A stretch of 64,000 bases of DNA, from contig NZ_MLJI01000001.1 in NCBI RefSeq assembly GCF_002095535.1, positions 567,604 through 631,603 of the forward strand. Direction: 5' to 3'. A model generated the notes under the pieces. The model was not told the DNA's origin, searched no databases, and saw nothing but the letters and a program-made list of their open reading frames with translations. Source of the DNA: Pantoea cypripedii (GTDB lineage Bacteria; Pseudomonadota; Gammaproteobacteria; Enterobacterales; Enterobacteriaceae). The position numbers were made by a program, and so were the translations under genes. Shown in pieces: positions 7,863 to 17,331 of this stretch. How positions within the stretch are numbered: position 1 is the stretch's first letter; each line of letters opens with the position of its first letter.

Positions 7863-10115
7863 ATGAAAAAATATTCGCGTTTATCATTAGCCATTCTGAT
7901 TGAACTGGGGCTTCTCTCCGGTACCACCTGGGCAGCAGAAACCTCCAGCAGCACGACTACCAGCACAGACGCCGCTTCCGTGGATGGGGGCACCATGATG
8001 GTGACCGCCCAGCAGCAGACATTGCAGGCCCCCGGCGTTTCCACCATTACCGCCGATGAAATCAAAAAACATCCGCCAGCGCGCGATGTGTCTGAAATCA
8101 TTCGCACCATGCCGGGTGTTAACCTGACCGGTAACTCCACCAGCGGCCAGCGCGGCAACAATCGTCAGATTGATATCCGTGGTATGGGCCCGGAAAACAC
8201 CCTGATCATGGTCGATGGTATGCCGATCACCAGCCGTAACTCGGTACGCCTTGGCTGGCGTGGCGAGCGTGATACGCGTGGTGATACCAACTGGGTACCG
8301 CCAGAGTTGATCGACCATATCGATGTGATCCGTGGTCCGGCCGCGGTGCGCTACGGCAACGGCGCGGCGGGTGGCGTGGTTAACATCATCACCAAGAAAT
8401 ACACCGATCAGAAGTGGCACGGTTCCTGGAACACCTATTTCAACGTTCCGCAGCACAAGGATGAAGGCGCAACCAAACGCACCAACTTCAGCCTGCAAGG
8501 ACCGCTGGGCGATGACTTCAACTTTCGGTTGTACGGTGGCTTAGCCAAAACTCAGGCGGATGCCTACGATATCAACGAAGGCCATGCCGCAGACCGTACC
8601 GGGACTTATGCGGGCAGCTATCCGGCAGGGCGCGAAGGCTCCGTCAACAAAGATATCAATGCGTTACTGAGCTGGGCGTTTGCGCCGATGCAAACCCTGG
8701 AATTGCAGGCAGGCTACAGCCGTCAGGGCAACCTGTATGCCGGTGATACGCAGAACACCAACACCAGCACGCTGGTGAAAAGTATGTACGGTGACGAGAC
8801 CAACCGCCTGTATCGCCAGAACATCTCGCTGAAATGGACCGGTGCCTGGGACAACGGTGTCAGCACCAGTACCTGGGGACGCTACGAGAAAACCCGTAAC
8901 ACCCGTATCAACGAAGGTCTGGCGGGCGGGACCGAGGGGATCTTCTCCAACAGCGGCTTTAACACCATCCAGCTCGACGACATTATGCTGCACAGTGAAG
9001 TCAGCATTCCGTTTGAATGGTTGATTAACCAGACCGCAACGCTGGGTACTGAGTGGAATCAGCAGCGCATGAAGGATCCTTCTTCGACCACCCAGTCTGC
9101 CAGCTACGGTAGCGTGCCGGGCATCTCGAATACCGGACGCAGCCCGTATTCTCAGGCTGAAATCTTCTCGCTGTTTGCTGAAGACAACATGGAGCTGACA
9201 GACAGCACCATGCTGACGCCGAGTCTGCGTTTCGATCATCACTCGATTGTTGGCAACAACTGGAGTCCGTCACTGAACCTGTCGCAAGGGCTGGGTGATG
9301 ACTTCACGCTGAAGATGGGGATTGGTCGTGCCTATAAAGCGCCGAGCCTGTATCAGACCAACCCGAACTATCTGTTGTACAGCAACGGTCAGGGTTGTGC
9401 TGACGCGTCCAGCGCCTGTTATTTGCAGGGTAATAAAGACCTGAAAGCAGAAAACAGTATCAACAAAGAGATTGGTCTGGAGTGGAAACACGAAGGCTAT
9501 CAGGCCGGTCTGACCTGGTTCCGCAACGATTATCGCAACAAAATCGAAGCGGGTATGGTCTCAACCGGTACTGCCTCTAACGGCACCACCAACATCTACA
9601 AGTGGGAAAACGTACCGAAAGCGGTGGTTGAAGGGCTGGAAGGCACCATCAACATCCCGTTCTCTGACACCGTAACGTGGAATAACAATTACACGTATAT
9701 GCTGCAGAGTAAGAACAAAGAGACCGGCGACCGTTTGTCGATTATCCCGCAATATACCCTGAACTCGACGCTGAGCTGGCAGGCAACAGAGGATCTGTCG
9801 CTGCAAACCACCTTTACCTGGTATGGCAAGCAAGTGCCTAAGAAGTATGACTATCATGGCAACCCGGTTACTGGCAGCGCCACCGATCAGGTTAGCCCAT
9901 ACTCCATTATCGGCATGAGCGGCACCTACGATATTAACAAGTATGTTAGCGTCACCCTGGGTATCGACAACCTGACTGACAAGCGTCACTGGCGTCAGGG
10001 TAATGCCCAGACCACCGGCAACGCGACGACCGGCGCGTATTTGTATGGTGCCGGTGCGAACACCTACAACGATTCAGGCCGTACTTACTACATGAGCCTC
10101 AACACCCAATTCTAA
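7863..10115 (+). CDS. fepA: TonB-dependent ferric enterobactin receptor FepA
   Basis: This 750-residue outer-membrane receptor (E. coli FepA is about 746) takes up Fe-enterobactin using TonB energy. It starts with a signal peptide ending near TTWAAE, then a TonB box TMMVTA (44-49), a plug domain with the conserved NRQIDIRGMGPENTL segment, and a 22-strand barrel ending in the terminal Phe (LNTQF) recognised for outer-membrane insertion. The loop segment with paired Cys (QGCADASSACYLQG) is also present. It diverges from fes over a Fur site. Its TAA overlaps the pmrB stop by 4 bp on the other strand, so there is no room for a terminator between the two genes. Confidence 0.96.
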   Translation: MKKYSRLSLAILIELGLLSGTTWAAETSSSTTTSTDAASVDGGTMMVTAQQQTLQAPGVSTITADEIKKHPPARDVSEIIRTMPGVNLTGNSTSGQRGNNRQIDIRGMGPENTLIMVDGMPITSRNSVRLGWRGERDTRGDTNWVPPELIDHIDVIRGPAAVRYGNGAAGGVVNIITKKYTDQKWHGSWNTYFNVPQHKDEGATKRTNFSLQGPLGDDFNFRLYGGLAKTQADAYDINEGHAADRTGTYAGSYPAGREGSVNKDINALLSWAFAPMQTLELQAGYSRQGNLYAGDTQNTNTSTLVKSMYGDETNRLYRQNISLKWTGAWDNGVSTSTWGRYEKTRNTRINEGLAGGTEGIFSNSGFNTIQLDDIMLHSEVSIPFEWLINQTATLGTEWNQQRMKDPSSTTQSASYGSVPGISNTGRSPYSQAEIFSLFAEDNMELTDSTMLTPSLRFDHHSIVGNNWSPSLNLSQGLGDDFTLKMGIGRAYKAPSLYQTNPNYLLYSNGQGCADASSACYLQGNKDLKAENSINKEIGLEWKHEGYQAGLTWFRNDYRNKIEAGMVSTGTASNGTTNIYKWENVPKAVVEGLEGTINIPFSDTVTWNNNYTYMLQSKNKETGDRLSIIPQYTLNSTLSWQATEDLSLQTTFTWYGKQVPKKYDYHGNPVTGSATDQVSPYSIIGMSGTYDINKYVSVTLGIDNLTDKRHWRQGNAQTTGNATTGAYLYGAGANTYNDSGRTYYMSLNTQF

Positions 10116-11170
10116 TTGAGATGATGAGGCAAACGGCAGCGGGCAATCAGTCCGCTGCCGTCTTTCCGGTTAACCAGTTCCAGGCTGCCGTGATGCATCT
10201 GCACAATGCGCAGCACAATATTCAGACCCAGACCGCTGCCACCATAGCGTTGATCGCGACGGCGGAACGCCTTAGTCAGTTCCTCTGCCGCACTGGCTTC
10301 AATGCCCGGTCCCTGATCCCATACTTCAACGATGACCTGCTGTTCTTCTTCACGTAACAACACCTGCACTTCACTGCCTTCCGGGCTGTAGCGCGAGGCA
10401 TTTTCCAGCAGATTACGCAGCATCAGACGCAGCAAAACTGCCTCACCCTGTTGCGGTACATCCGCGCCCTGCGGCCAGAACAATTGCTGCTGACGCTGCG
10501 CGTAAAGTTCGGCCATCTCCGGCTGCAATGGTTGCATGATGTCCTGTTGCCAGTGCAACTGCTGATAGTGACCGCCAGCCAGCGCCTGGCCAGCACGCGA
10601 CAGCATCAGTAATTGTTCAACGGTGTGCATTAGCTGGTCGATACGTTCCACCAGCATGGCGCTTTGCGGCACGTTTTGCTGTTGCAGCAGCTCCAGATGC
10701 AGACGCAGTCCGGCCAGTGGCGTGCGTAATTCGTGGGCGGCATCTGCGGTGAACAGGCGTTCCTGTTGCAGCGTATGATCGAGACGCGACAGGAGCTGAT
10801 TGATCGAGGTGGTCACTGCCACGATTTCTTCCATCTCGGAATAGAGCGGCAGCGGGGACAGATTATCGGCGGAGCGATGGGCGAGGCTGCTTTGCAACGA
10901 CTTCAGCGGGCGGATAATCCAGTTGATGGCCCAGAAGGAGAACAGCAACGTCAGGCACACCATCACCAGCGACGGCAACAGCAGTGAGGCAATGGCTTCG
11001 CGGATTTCGTTTTCGACGTGATCGTTACGTGCTTTGGCGGTGAGCGTTTCGTTCACCAGAAAACCGATCTGCTCGCGACTTTCGTGCCACAGCCAGACGG
11101 CGCTCATGATCTGGCAGGTGAGCAGAATCAGCGCCAGCATGATCAGCAAGCGCTGACGCATGCTATTCAT
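10112..11170 (-). CDS. pmrB: Sensor histidine kinase PmrB/BasS
   Basis: This 352-residue inner-membrane kinase has TM1 near residues 7-27, a short periplasmic loop, TM2 near 61-86, then HAMP. The H-box is AADAAHELRTP-like (TADAAHELRTP, with phospho-His 147); N-box NLLENASRYSPEG and G-boxes DQGPGIEA and GGSGLGLN follow. The loop carries two ExxE motifs, ESRE (30-33) and EIRE (55-58), the type of residues reported for Fe(III) sensing in Salmonella PmrB. It should phosphorylate PmrA and control lipid A modification genes. The start overlaps the pmrA stop (ATGA). The assignment over other small kinases rests on the loop and on the clearly PmrA-like partner. Confidence 0.85.
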   Translation of the reverse strand: MNSMRQRLLIMLALILLTCQIMSAVWLWHESREQIGFLVNETLTAKARNDHVENEIREAIASLLLPSLVMVCLTLLFSFWAINWIIRPLKSLQSSLAHRSADNLSPLPLYSEMEEIVAVTTSINQLLSRLDHTLQQERLFTADAAHELRTPLAGLRLHLELLQQQNVPQSAMLVERIDQLMHTVEQLLMLSRAGQALAGGHYQQLHWQQDIMQPLQPEMAELYAQRQQQLFWPQGADVPQQGEAVLLRLMLRNLLENASRYSPEGSEVQVLLREEEQQVIVEVWDQGPGIEASAAEELTKAFRRRDQRYGGSGLGLNIVLRIVQMHHGSLELVNRKDGSGLIARCRLPHHLN

Positions 11171-11829
11171 TCACGTTCTTCCAGCCGATAACCGACGCCA
11201 CGCACGGTCTTGATACGATCTTTACCGAGTTTGCGGCGCAGATTGTGAATATGGACTTCCAGCGTATTGGAACCGGGATCATCGTTCCAGCTGTAGAGAT
11301 CCTGTTGCAGGGTTTCGCGGTGCACATTCTGCCCGACGCGCATCAGCAAACGGGTCAGCAGCGCGAACTCTTTCGGCGTGATTTCCAGCGGCTGGTTCTC
11401 CAGCAGCACCTGCTGAGAACTGAGGTTGAGGGTGAGATCACCCTGCTGCAACAGGTTGTCGCTATGGCCCTGATAGCGGCGAATCAATGCCCGCACGCGT
11501 GCCTGCAGTTCCACCAGCGCAAAAGGCTTCACCAGATAGTCATCGGCACCGGCATCCAGCCCATCCACCCGATCTTCCAGCGCATCACGCGCTGTGAGAA
11601 TCAGTACCGGTACGGCGATGCCATCGCGACGCCACTGACGCAGTAGCGCAGCACCGTCACGATCGGGCAGACCGAGATCCAGTACGATCAGGCTGTACTG
11701 ACCACTGCGCAGCAACGCGTTGCTTTCTGCGGCGCTGGCGGCGCAGTCAACGGCGTAACCCTGGGCGCTCAATGCCTGGGCCAGGCCCGATTGCAGCAGC
11801 GCATCATCCTCAACGATTAACAGTTTCAT
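11167..11829 (-). CDS. pmrA: Response regulator PmrA/BasR
   Basis: This 220-residue OmpR/PhoB-type regulator has receiver phospho-acceptor Asp51 (VLDLGLPDRDG), the acidic pair EDD at 7-9, the LTARD and KPF signatures, and a C-terminal winged helix with NTLEVHIHNLRRKLG and IKTVRGVGYRL. These C-terminal blocks are those of BasR/PmrA. It acts as a DNA-binding activator of genes for lipid A and polymyxin resistance. Its ATG overlaps the dacB TGA by one base (TGATG), and its stop overlaps the pmrB start, so dacB-pmrA-pmrB appears to be one coupled operon. I see no separate promoter for pmrA within dacB. Confidence 0.88.
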   Translation of the reverse strand: MKLLIVEDDALLQSGLAQALSAQGYAVDCAASAAESNALLRSGQYSLIVLDLGLPDRDGAALLRQWRRDGIAVPVLILTARDALEDRVDGLDAGADDYLVKPFALVELQARVRALIRRYQGHSDNLLQQGDLTLNLSSQQVLLENQPLEITPKEFALLTRLLMRVGQNVHRETLQQDLYSWNDDPGSNTLEVHIHNLRRKLGKDRIKTVRGVGYRLEERE

Positions 11830-13262
11830 CAGTTGTTCTGGTAAATGTCCTTGTAGAGGCGGCTTTCAAAACGCACCAGCGGAATGCGGCGTGTCTTCTG
11901 GTCTTCCGGCGGAACAGCATAACCGGACAGATACTGGACAAAGGCAACGCGCGCGCCGCTGGCAGTGGTGATGAATCCTGCCAGATTATAGACGCCCTGC
12001 AGCGAACCGGTCTTCGCCGATACCTTACCATCAACGCCCGCTTCATGCAGACCACCACGATATTGTAGCGTGCCATCGTAGCCCGCCAGCGGCAGCATGG
12101 AGATGTAGTTCAGCGTTGAATCATTTTTGGCGATATATTGCAGCACCTGCATCATGGTACTGGGCGCGACCAAATCATGACGTGACAGGCCTGAACCGTC
12201 TACCTGAATGGTGTTGCCGAGATCAATACCGGCTTTTTCGCGCAGAATGCGGCGCACCGCATCAGAACCGGCGCGGAAGGTGCCCGGCACGTTGAAGTAA
12301 TGATGGCCAATGGTACGGAATACGGTATCGGCAATCATATTGTCCGATTTCTTCAGCATGGTGTGCAGCAAATCGTGCAACGGTGCGGATTGCGTGGAGG
12401 CCAGCACGGTACCCGGCGACGTGACCTGCGTCTGACGCACCAGATGGCCGCTGTAGTCGATATCCGCAGCGCGCAGTTCATCCTTCAGGATCTCGCCCGC
12501 CCAGGCTGCGCCATCCTGCACGGCAAAGGCCAGTGGCAGCGGTTCTGCCCGCTGACGCATGCAGCCGGTCAGGGTGTAGCGATTCAGTTCGCCTGGCACC
12601 ACATCCAGCTCGCAATATTGCCCTTCGCCGCTGTTAGGGCCGAGGGTACGTACCTGGCTGAACATATGCGCCGGGTAATAGGAAGCGATGCGCACAAAGG
12701 CGGTGTCGCCCGGCTTGCTGGCGCTGTAGAGCGAAACGGAGAAACAGTTTTTATCGACGATGGCCGCCCCTGGCGGTGCGCTGAAGCATTGCGTCAGATC
12801 GTTCCATGGCCAGCCCGGTGCCATATCGTGGCTGGCGAAGACCGAGGTATCGATCACCAGGTTGCCTTTAATATGGGTGATGCCCTGCTTTTTCAGCGTG
12901 GCGACCATGTTGCGCAGATCCTGACGGCTTAATGTCGGATCACCGGCAAAGCGTGCCACCAGATCCCCATTCAGGGTGCCATCGCTGACTGCGCCTTTGG
13001 TTTCCAGCGTGGTCTGGAAACGGAAGTCAGGCCCCAGTTCCAGCAACGCCGCCAGCGCGGTCACGACCTTCATGGTACTGGCGGGTAACGCCATTTGTTT
13101 GCCATGAAAATCGATTATCGGGGTTGATGCGCCCACTTTTTGTACCATCAGCGCCAGGTTTGCGCCGTCTGGTAAATACTGCATGTATTCCTCAACGGGG
13201 GCTGCTTGTGCCTGCAGCATAAACGCACAGGTTAATCCGGTAACAAGTCGTGAAAATCGCAT
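11829..13262 (-). CDS. dacB: D-alanyl-D-alanine carboxypeptidase/endopeptidase DacB (PBP4)
   Basis: This 477-residue periplasmic penicillin-binding protein 4 is exactly the E. coli length. It trims and cleaves peptidoglycan cross-links. A signal peptide (MRFSRLVTGLTCAFMLQAQA) is followed by the active-site SxxK motif S62-T-M-K65, SDN in KKSDNM, and KTG in SAKTGSL. The start at 13262 was chosen because it begins the signal peptide; an upstream in-frame extension reads through the greA leader and has no homology. It diverges from greA and leads the pmrAB genes on the same transcript, an arrangement absent from E. coli, where basRS is elsewhere. Confidence 0.96.
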   Translation of the reverse strand: MRFSRLVTGLTCAFMLQAQAAPVEEYMQYLPDGANLALMVQKVGASTPIIDFHGKQMALPASTMKVVTALAALLELGPDFRFQTTLETKGAVSDGTLNGDLVARFAGDPTLSRQDLRNMVATLKKQGITHIKGNLVIDTSVFASHDMAPGWPWNDLTQCFSAPPGAAIVDKNCFSVSLYSASKPGDTAFVRIASYYPAHMFSQVRTLGPNSGEGQYCELDVVPGELNRYTLTGCMRQRAEPLPLAFAVQDGAAWAGEILKDELRAADIDYSGHLVRQTQVTSPGTVLASTQSAPLHDLLHTMLKKSDNMIADTVFRTIGHHYFNVPGTFRAGSDAVRRILREKAGIDLGNTIQVDGSGLSRHDLVAPSTMMQVLQYIAKNDSTLNYISMLPLAGYDGTLQYRGGLHEAGVDGKVSAKTGSLQGVYNLAGFITTASGARVAFVQYLSGYAVPPEDQKTRRIPLVRFESRLYKDIYQNN

Positions 13263-13376
13263 AATCTCGCGGTAACTGACGGGTGAAGGCGACAATACTA
13301 CGTCCCCGGACGGTGCAAAGTAAACGATGACCCACAGGGAACTCTGGGGTAAAATACGTATCAAAATGCAAAACCC

Positions 13377-13412
13377 ATCCTGACCCGGAAACCTTTCCGG
13401 GTCAGGATTCTT
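13377..13412 (+). terminator. Leader hairpin upstream of greA (GraL-like attenuator)
   Basis: A strong stem with arms atcctgacccgg and ccgggtcaggat (13377-13408) is followed by tcttttg. It lies about 100 nt before the greA ATG and downstream of an A/T-rich promoter-like stretch around 13350. In E. coli the greA leader contains a terminator that yields the small RNA array GraL; this hairpin has the same place and form. The T-run is modest, so partial read-through into greA is expected. Confidence 0.6.
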
Positions 13413-13509
13413 TTGCTTGTGAAAATGAGGTAACGCGCCGCAGAAGCTGTTTTCTGCTGTCACCGGTCAGGATGACGCTGTTAACCAGGAAAGATGACGA
13501 GGAGCCAAA

Positions 13510-13986
13510 ATGAAACAGATTCCGATGACTTTAAAAGGCGCTGAAAAGCTGCGCGAAGAGCTGAACGAACTGAAAACCGTTAAGCGTCCGCGCATCATCG
13601 CCTCTATCGCCGAAGCCCGTGAGCACGGCGATTTGAAAGAGAATGCCGAATACCATGCTGCCCGCGAAGAACAAGGGTTCTGCGAGGGACGTATTCAGGA
13701 GATCGAAGCGAAACTCTCCAATGCGCAAGTGATTGATGTGACTCAGATGCCGAAAACCGGTCGCGTCATTTTTGGTGCTACCGTGCAGGTGCTGAACATC
13801 GATACTGATGAAGAATCGACCTACCGTATCGTGGGCGATGACGAAGCCGACTTTAAACAAAATCTGATTTCAGTGAACTCGCCGATGGCGCGTGGTCTGG
13901 TCGGGAAAGAAGCGGATGACGTCGCGATCATCAAAACACCGGGCGGGGATGTGGAATATGAGATCCTGAAGGTGGAATACATCTAA
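13510..13986 (+). CDS. greA: Transcript cleavage factor GreA
   Basis: This 158-residue protein is full length. It enters the secondary channel of RNA polymerase and stimulates cleavage of backtracked RNA, rescuing stalled complexes. The N-terminal coiled coil runs roughly over residues 8-75, with the acidic tip in [16 protein letters not shown], which carries the conserved Asp-Glu pair needed for cleavage. The C-terminal FKBP-like domain includes [17 protein letters not shown]. The start follows an AGGAG site (ggagccaaaATG). A bidirectional terminator follows at 14034-14058. Confidence 0.98.
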   Translation: MKQIPMTLKGAEKLREELNELKTVKRPRIIASIAEAREHGDLKENAEYHAAREEQGFCEGRIQEIEAKLSNAQVIDVTQMPKTGRVIFGATVQVLNIDTDEESTYRIVGDDEADFKQNLISVNSPMARGLVGKEADDVAIIKTPGGDVEYEILKVEYI

Positions 13987-14033
13987 TATATTGCTACGCT
14001 TTGAAATGCGTTGCTGCATATTGTAAAGAAAGG

Positions 14034-14058
14034 AAAAAGGCCGCATAGCGGCCTTTTA
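14034..14058. terminator. Bidirectional intrinsic terminator between greA and yhbY
   Basis: The hairpin aaggccgcatagcggcctt is flanked by A-run and T-run on its two sides, so it can end transcription of both greA (+) and the convergent yhbY (-). Confidence 0.85.
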
Positions 14059-14093
14059 TCCCATGGCGGAGCATGGCACCTTCTCTGCCCGCC

Positions 14094-14387
14094 TTAACGA
14101 GGCAGAGAAATCTTGCTCTCTTTTGCAGGGCGATACAGCACCAGCGTTTTGCCGATGACCTGTACGTTGCAAGCTTTGGTTTCGCGGACGATAGCGTCAA
14201 CGATCAGGAGCTTAGTTTCACGATCTTCCGAGGCAATTTTTACCTTGATCAATTCGTGATGCTCTAGCGCCTGTTCGATTTCGGCGAGCACGCCTTCAGT
14301 CAGGCCATTACCACCCAGCATAACAACGGGTTTAAGCGGGTGGGCAAGGCCTTTCAGGTGCTGTTTTTGTTTGGTACTCAGATTCAT
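14094..14387 (-). CDS. yhbY: RNA-binding CRM-domain protein YhbY
   Basis: This 97-residue protein is a single CRM domain, which binds RNA and associates with pre-50S ribosomal particles. The diagnostic GxxG loop appears as LGGNGLTEGV in the first half, and the C-terminus is NVQVIGKTLVLYRP. The ATG at 14387 gives the exact E. coli length; an in-frame upstream extension to 14459 overlaps the promoter region of rlmE and is not supported. It diverges from rlmE, and both products act on the large ribosomal subunit. Confidence 0.95.
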   Translation of the reverse strand: MNLSTKQKQHLKGLAHPLKPVVMLGGNGLTEGVLAEIEQALEHHELIKVKIASEDRETKLLIVDAIVRETKACNVQVIGKTLVLYRPAKESKISLPR

Positions 14388-14513
14388 CGTATTTTTTTGC
14401 TTACTTAGGGATTGAAAACGGTTCATTCTACCGCCATCTCGGGTATATCGCCAAATCAACGCAACCCATGCGTGCTGATTTATCGCTACGATGACGATTT
14501 AACTGGAAAAATT

Positions 14514-15143
14514 ATGACGGGTAAAAAGCGTTCGGCCAGTTCCAGTCGCTGGCTTCAGGAACACTTTAGCGATAAATATGTGCAACAGGCACAGAAAAAA
14601 GGGTTGCGTTCGCGCGCCTGGTTTAAACTTGAGGAAATACAGCAGGGTGACAAGCTGTTCAAACCCGGTATGACAGTGGTCGATCTGGGAGCTGCACCCG
14701 GTGGCTGGTCGCAATATGTGGTACAACTGATTGGCTCGAATGGCCGTATCATTGCCTGTGACCTGCTGCCGATGGACCCGATTGTCGGTGTTGATTTTCT
14801 GCAAGGCGATTTTCGTGACGAAGCAGTGCTGAAGACGCTACTGGAACGCGTTGGTGACGAAAAAGTGCAGGTAGTTATGTCGGACATGGCGCCGAACATG
14901 AGTGGTACACCTGCAGTTGATATTCCGCGTTCGATGTATTTGGTAGAATTGGCGCTGGAAATGTGTCGGGATATCCTGGCCCCAGGCGGCAGTTTTGTGG
15001 TGAAAGTGTTTCAGGGAGATGGCTTCGATGAATACCTGCGGGAAATTCGCTCCCTGTTTACGAAAGTGAAAATTCGTAAGCCGGATGCTTCGCGATCACG
15101 TTCGCGCGAAGTGTACATTGTGGCGACAGGGCGCAAACTATAA
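14514..15143 (+). CDS. rlmE: 23S rRNA 2'-O-methyltransferase RlmE (RrmJ/FtsJ)
   Basis: This 209-residue heat-shock methyltransferase modifies U2552 of 23S rRNA in the A-loop, a late step in 50S assembly. The SAM-binding motif [14 protein letters not shown] lies near residues 50-63, [10 protein letters not shown] carries the conserved Asp near 124, and VVKVFQG the Lys near 164, which belong to the K-D-K-E catalytic tetrad. I chose the ATG at 14514, which gives [10 protein letters not shown] and the standard length. It is followed by ftsH on the same strand after 165 bp, as in other enterobacteria. Confidence 0.97.
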   Translation: MTGKKRSASSSRWLQEHFSDKYVQQAQKKGLRSRAWFKLEEIQQGDKLFKPGMTVVDLGAAPGGWSQYVVQLIGSNGRIIACDLLPMDPIVGVDFLQGDFRDEAVLKTLLERVGDEKVQVVMSDMAPNMSGTPAVDIPRSMYLVELALEMCRDILAPGGSFVVKVFQGDGFDEYLREIRSLFTKVKIRKPDASRSRSREVYIVATGRKL

Positions 15144-15308
15144 CCCGATTTACCGGAATCAAAGCAAGGCGAGCAATGCGTTTACACCGATGAGAATTCT
15201 GACTTTCAGGGTAAACAAGCAAAATCATCAGCGCCGCGATTCCAGGTATGAAGGATATATAGTACCCTACGCTGTCTGTTAACACCGTTGTAATATGAGG
15301 TTAATCCC

Positions 15309-17246
15309 TTGAGTGACATGGCGAAAAACCTGATTCTCTGGTTAGTCATCGCGGTCGTGCTGATGTCAGTATTCCAGAGCTTTGGGCCCAGCGAGTCGAA
15401 TGGCCGTAGGGTTGATTATTCAACCTTCCTGTCGGAAGTGAACCAGGATCAGGTCCGCGAGGCACGTATTAACGGGCGTGAGATTAACGTTACCAAAAAA
15501 GACAGTAATAAATACACGACCTATATTCCTGTCAACGATCCCAAGTTACTCGATAACCTGTTGACCAAAAACGTCAAAGTGGTTGGCGAACCGCCGGAAG
15601 AACCGAGCCTGCTGGCTTCGATCTTCATCTCCTGGTTCCCGATGCTGCTGCTGATTGGCGTGTGGATCTTCTTTATGCGTCAGATGCAAGGTGGCGGCGG
15701 GAAGGGCGCGATGTCCTTCGGTAAGAGCAAGGCCCGCATGCTGACGGAAGATCAGATCAAAACCACTTTTGCTGATGTGGCCGGTTGTGATGAGGCCAAA
15801 GAAGAAGTGGGTGAGTTGGTCGAGTATCTGCGTGAACCGAGCCGTTTCCAGAAACTGGGCGGTAAAATTCCCAAGGGCGTCCTGATGGTGGGTCCGCCGG
15901 GTACCGGTAAAACGCTGCTGGCGAAAGCTATCGCCGGTGAAGCAAAAGTGCCTTTCTTTACTATCTCCGGTTCTGACTTCGTTGAAATGTTCGTGGGTGT
16001 TGGTGCATCTCGTGTGCGTGACATGTTCGAACAAGCGAAAAAGGCGGCACCGTGCATCATCTTTATCGATGAAATCGATGCGGTGGGTCGTCAGCGTGGT
16101 GCCGGTTTAGGCGGTGGTCACGACGAACGTGAACAAACGCTGAACCAGATGCTGGTTGAGATGGATGGTTTTGAAGGCAACGAAGGCATTATCGTTATCG
16201 CGGCAACGAACCGTCCTGACGTGCTTGACCCGGCGCTGCTGCGTCCAGGCCGTTTTGACCGCCAGGTCGTGGTTGGCCTGCCAGATGTTCGTGGTCGTGA
16301 GCAGATTCTGAAAGTGCATATGCGTCGTGTGCCGCTGGCAACCGACATCGATGCCGCCATCATCGCACGTGGTACGCCGGGCTTCTCCGGTGCTGACCTG
16401 GCGAACCTGGTGAACGAAGCAGCGTTGTTTGCTGCACGCTCCAACAAGCGTGTGGTATCGATGGTTGAGTTCGAGAAAGCGAAAGACAAAATCATGATGG
16501 GTGCGGAACGTCGCTCCATGGTGATGACGGAAGCGCAGAAAGAATCCACCGCCTATCACGAAGCGGGCCATGCGATTATTGGTCGTCTGGTGCCGGAACA
16601 CGATCCGGTTCATAAAGTGACCATCATCCCGCGCGGCCGCGCACTGGGTGTCACCTTCTTCCTGCCGGAAGGCGATGCGATTAGCGCCAGCCGTCAGAAG
16701 CTGGAAAGCCAGATTTCTACGCTGTATGGCGGTCGCCTGGCGGAAGAAATCATCTATGGTGTTGAGCACGTTTCAACGGGTGCATCTAACGACATCAAAG
16801 TGGCGACTAACCTGGCGCGTAACATGGTGACCCAATGGGGCTTCTCCGAAAAACTCGGTCCGCTGCTGTATGCAGAGGAAGAGGGTGAGGTGTTCCTCGG
16901 TCGTTCTGTCGCGAAAGCCAAGCACATGTCTGATGAAACGGCGCGTATCATCGACCAGGAAGTAAAACACCTGATCGACAGCAACTATCAGCGTGCACGC
17001 CGTATTCTGGGTGAAAACATGGACATCCTTCACGCGATGAAAGACGCGCTGATGAAGTATGAAACCATCGACGCACCGCAGATTGATGACCTGATGGCGC
17101 GTCGCGAAGTGCGTCCGCCAGCTGGCTGGGAAGATCCAGGCAGCAACTCTTCTGACAATAACGGTACGCCGAAGGCGCCACGTCCGGTTGATGAACCGCG
17201 TACGCCAAATCCGGGCAACACCATGTCAGAACAGCTCGACAAGTAA
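15309..17246 (+). CDS. ftsH: ATP-dependent inner-membrane zinc metalloprotease FtsH
   Basis: This membrane-anchored AAA+ protease degrades LpxC, sigma-32, SecY and other proteins. There are two N-terminal membrane helices (about residues 7-25 and 98-120) around a periplasmic domain. Walker A GPPGTGKT lies near residue 200, the second region of homology is in [20 protein letters not shown], zinc motif HEAGH sits near 420, and the tail is acidic and proline-rich. I used the TTG at 15309 (645 residues) because an AGG site lies 8 nt upstream; an ATG three codons later is an alternative with poor spacing. A terminator follows before folP. Confidence 0.97.
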   Translation: MSDMAKNLILWLVIAVVLMSVFQSFGPSESNGRRVDYSTFLSEVNQDQVREARINGREINVTKKDSNKYTTYIPVNDPKLLDNLLTKNVKVVGEPPEEPSLLASIFISWFPMLLLIGVWIFFMRQMQGGGGKGAMSFGKSKARMLTEDQIKTTFADVAGCDEAKEEVGELVEYLREPSRFQKLGGKIPKGVLMVGPPGTGKTLLAKAIAGEAKVPFFTISGSDFVEMFVGVGASRVRDMFEQAKKAAPCIIFIDEIDAVGRQRGAGLGGGHDEREQTLNQMLVEMDGFEGNEGIIVIAATNRPDVLDPALLRPGRFDRQVVVGLPDVRGREQILKVHMRRVPLATDIDAAIIARGTPGFSGADLANLVNEAALFAARSNKRVVSMVEFEKAKDKIMMGAERRSMVMTEAQKESTAYHEAGHAIIGRLVPEHDPVHKVTIIPRGRALGVTFFLPEGDAISASRQKLESQISTLYGGRLAEEIIYGVEHVSTGASNDIKVATNLARNMVTQWGFSEKLGPLLYAEEEGEVFLGRSVAKAKHMSDETARIIDQEVKHLIDSNYQRARRILGENMDILHAMKDALMKYETIDAPQIDDLMARREVRPPAGWEDPGSNSSDNNGTPKAPRPVDEPRTPNPGNTMSEQLDK

Positions 17247-17265
17247 GAGGCACCAACCTCAATAC

Positions 17266-17291
17266 AAACCCCGGCCGGTCCGGGGTTTTTT
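17266..17291 (+). terminator. Intrinsic terminator between ftsH and folP
   Basis: The stem accccggccggtccggggt is followed by a run of six T. It lies 20 bp after the ftsH stop; folP begins 41 bp further on, so folP-glmM either has its own promoter or depends on read-through. Confidence 0.85.
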
Positions 17292-17331
17292 ACATCCCGC
17301 AGTTCAGTAATTCCTCAAGGAGACTCTCACC

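Noticed and set aside
13263-13463. N-terminal extension of dacB
   Set aside because: It crosses the greA leader hairpin; the signal peptide begins at 13262 and gives the exact family length.
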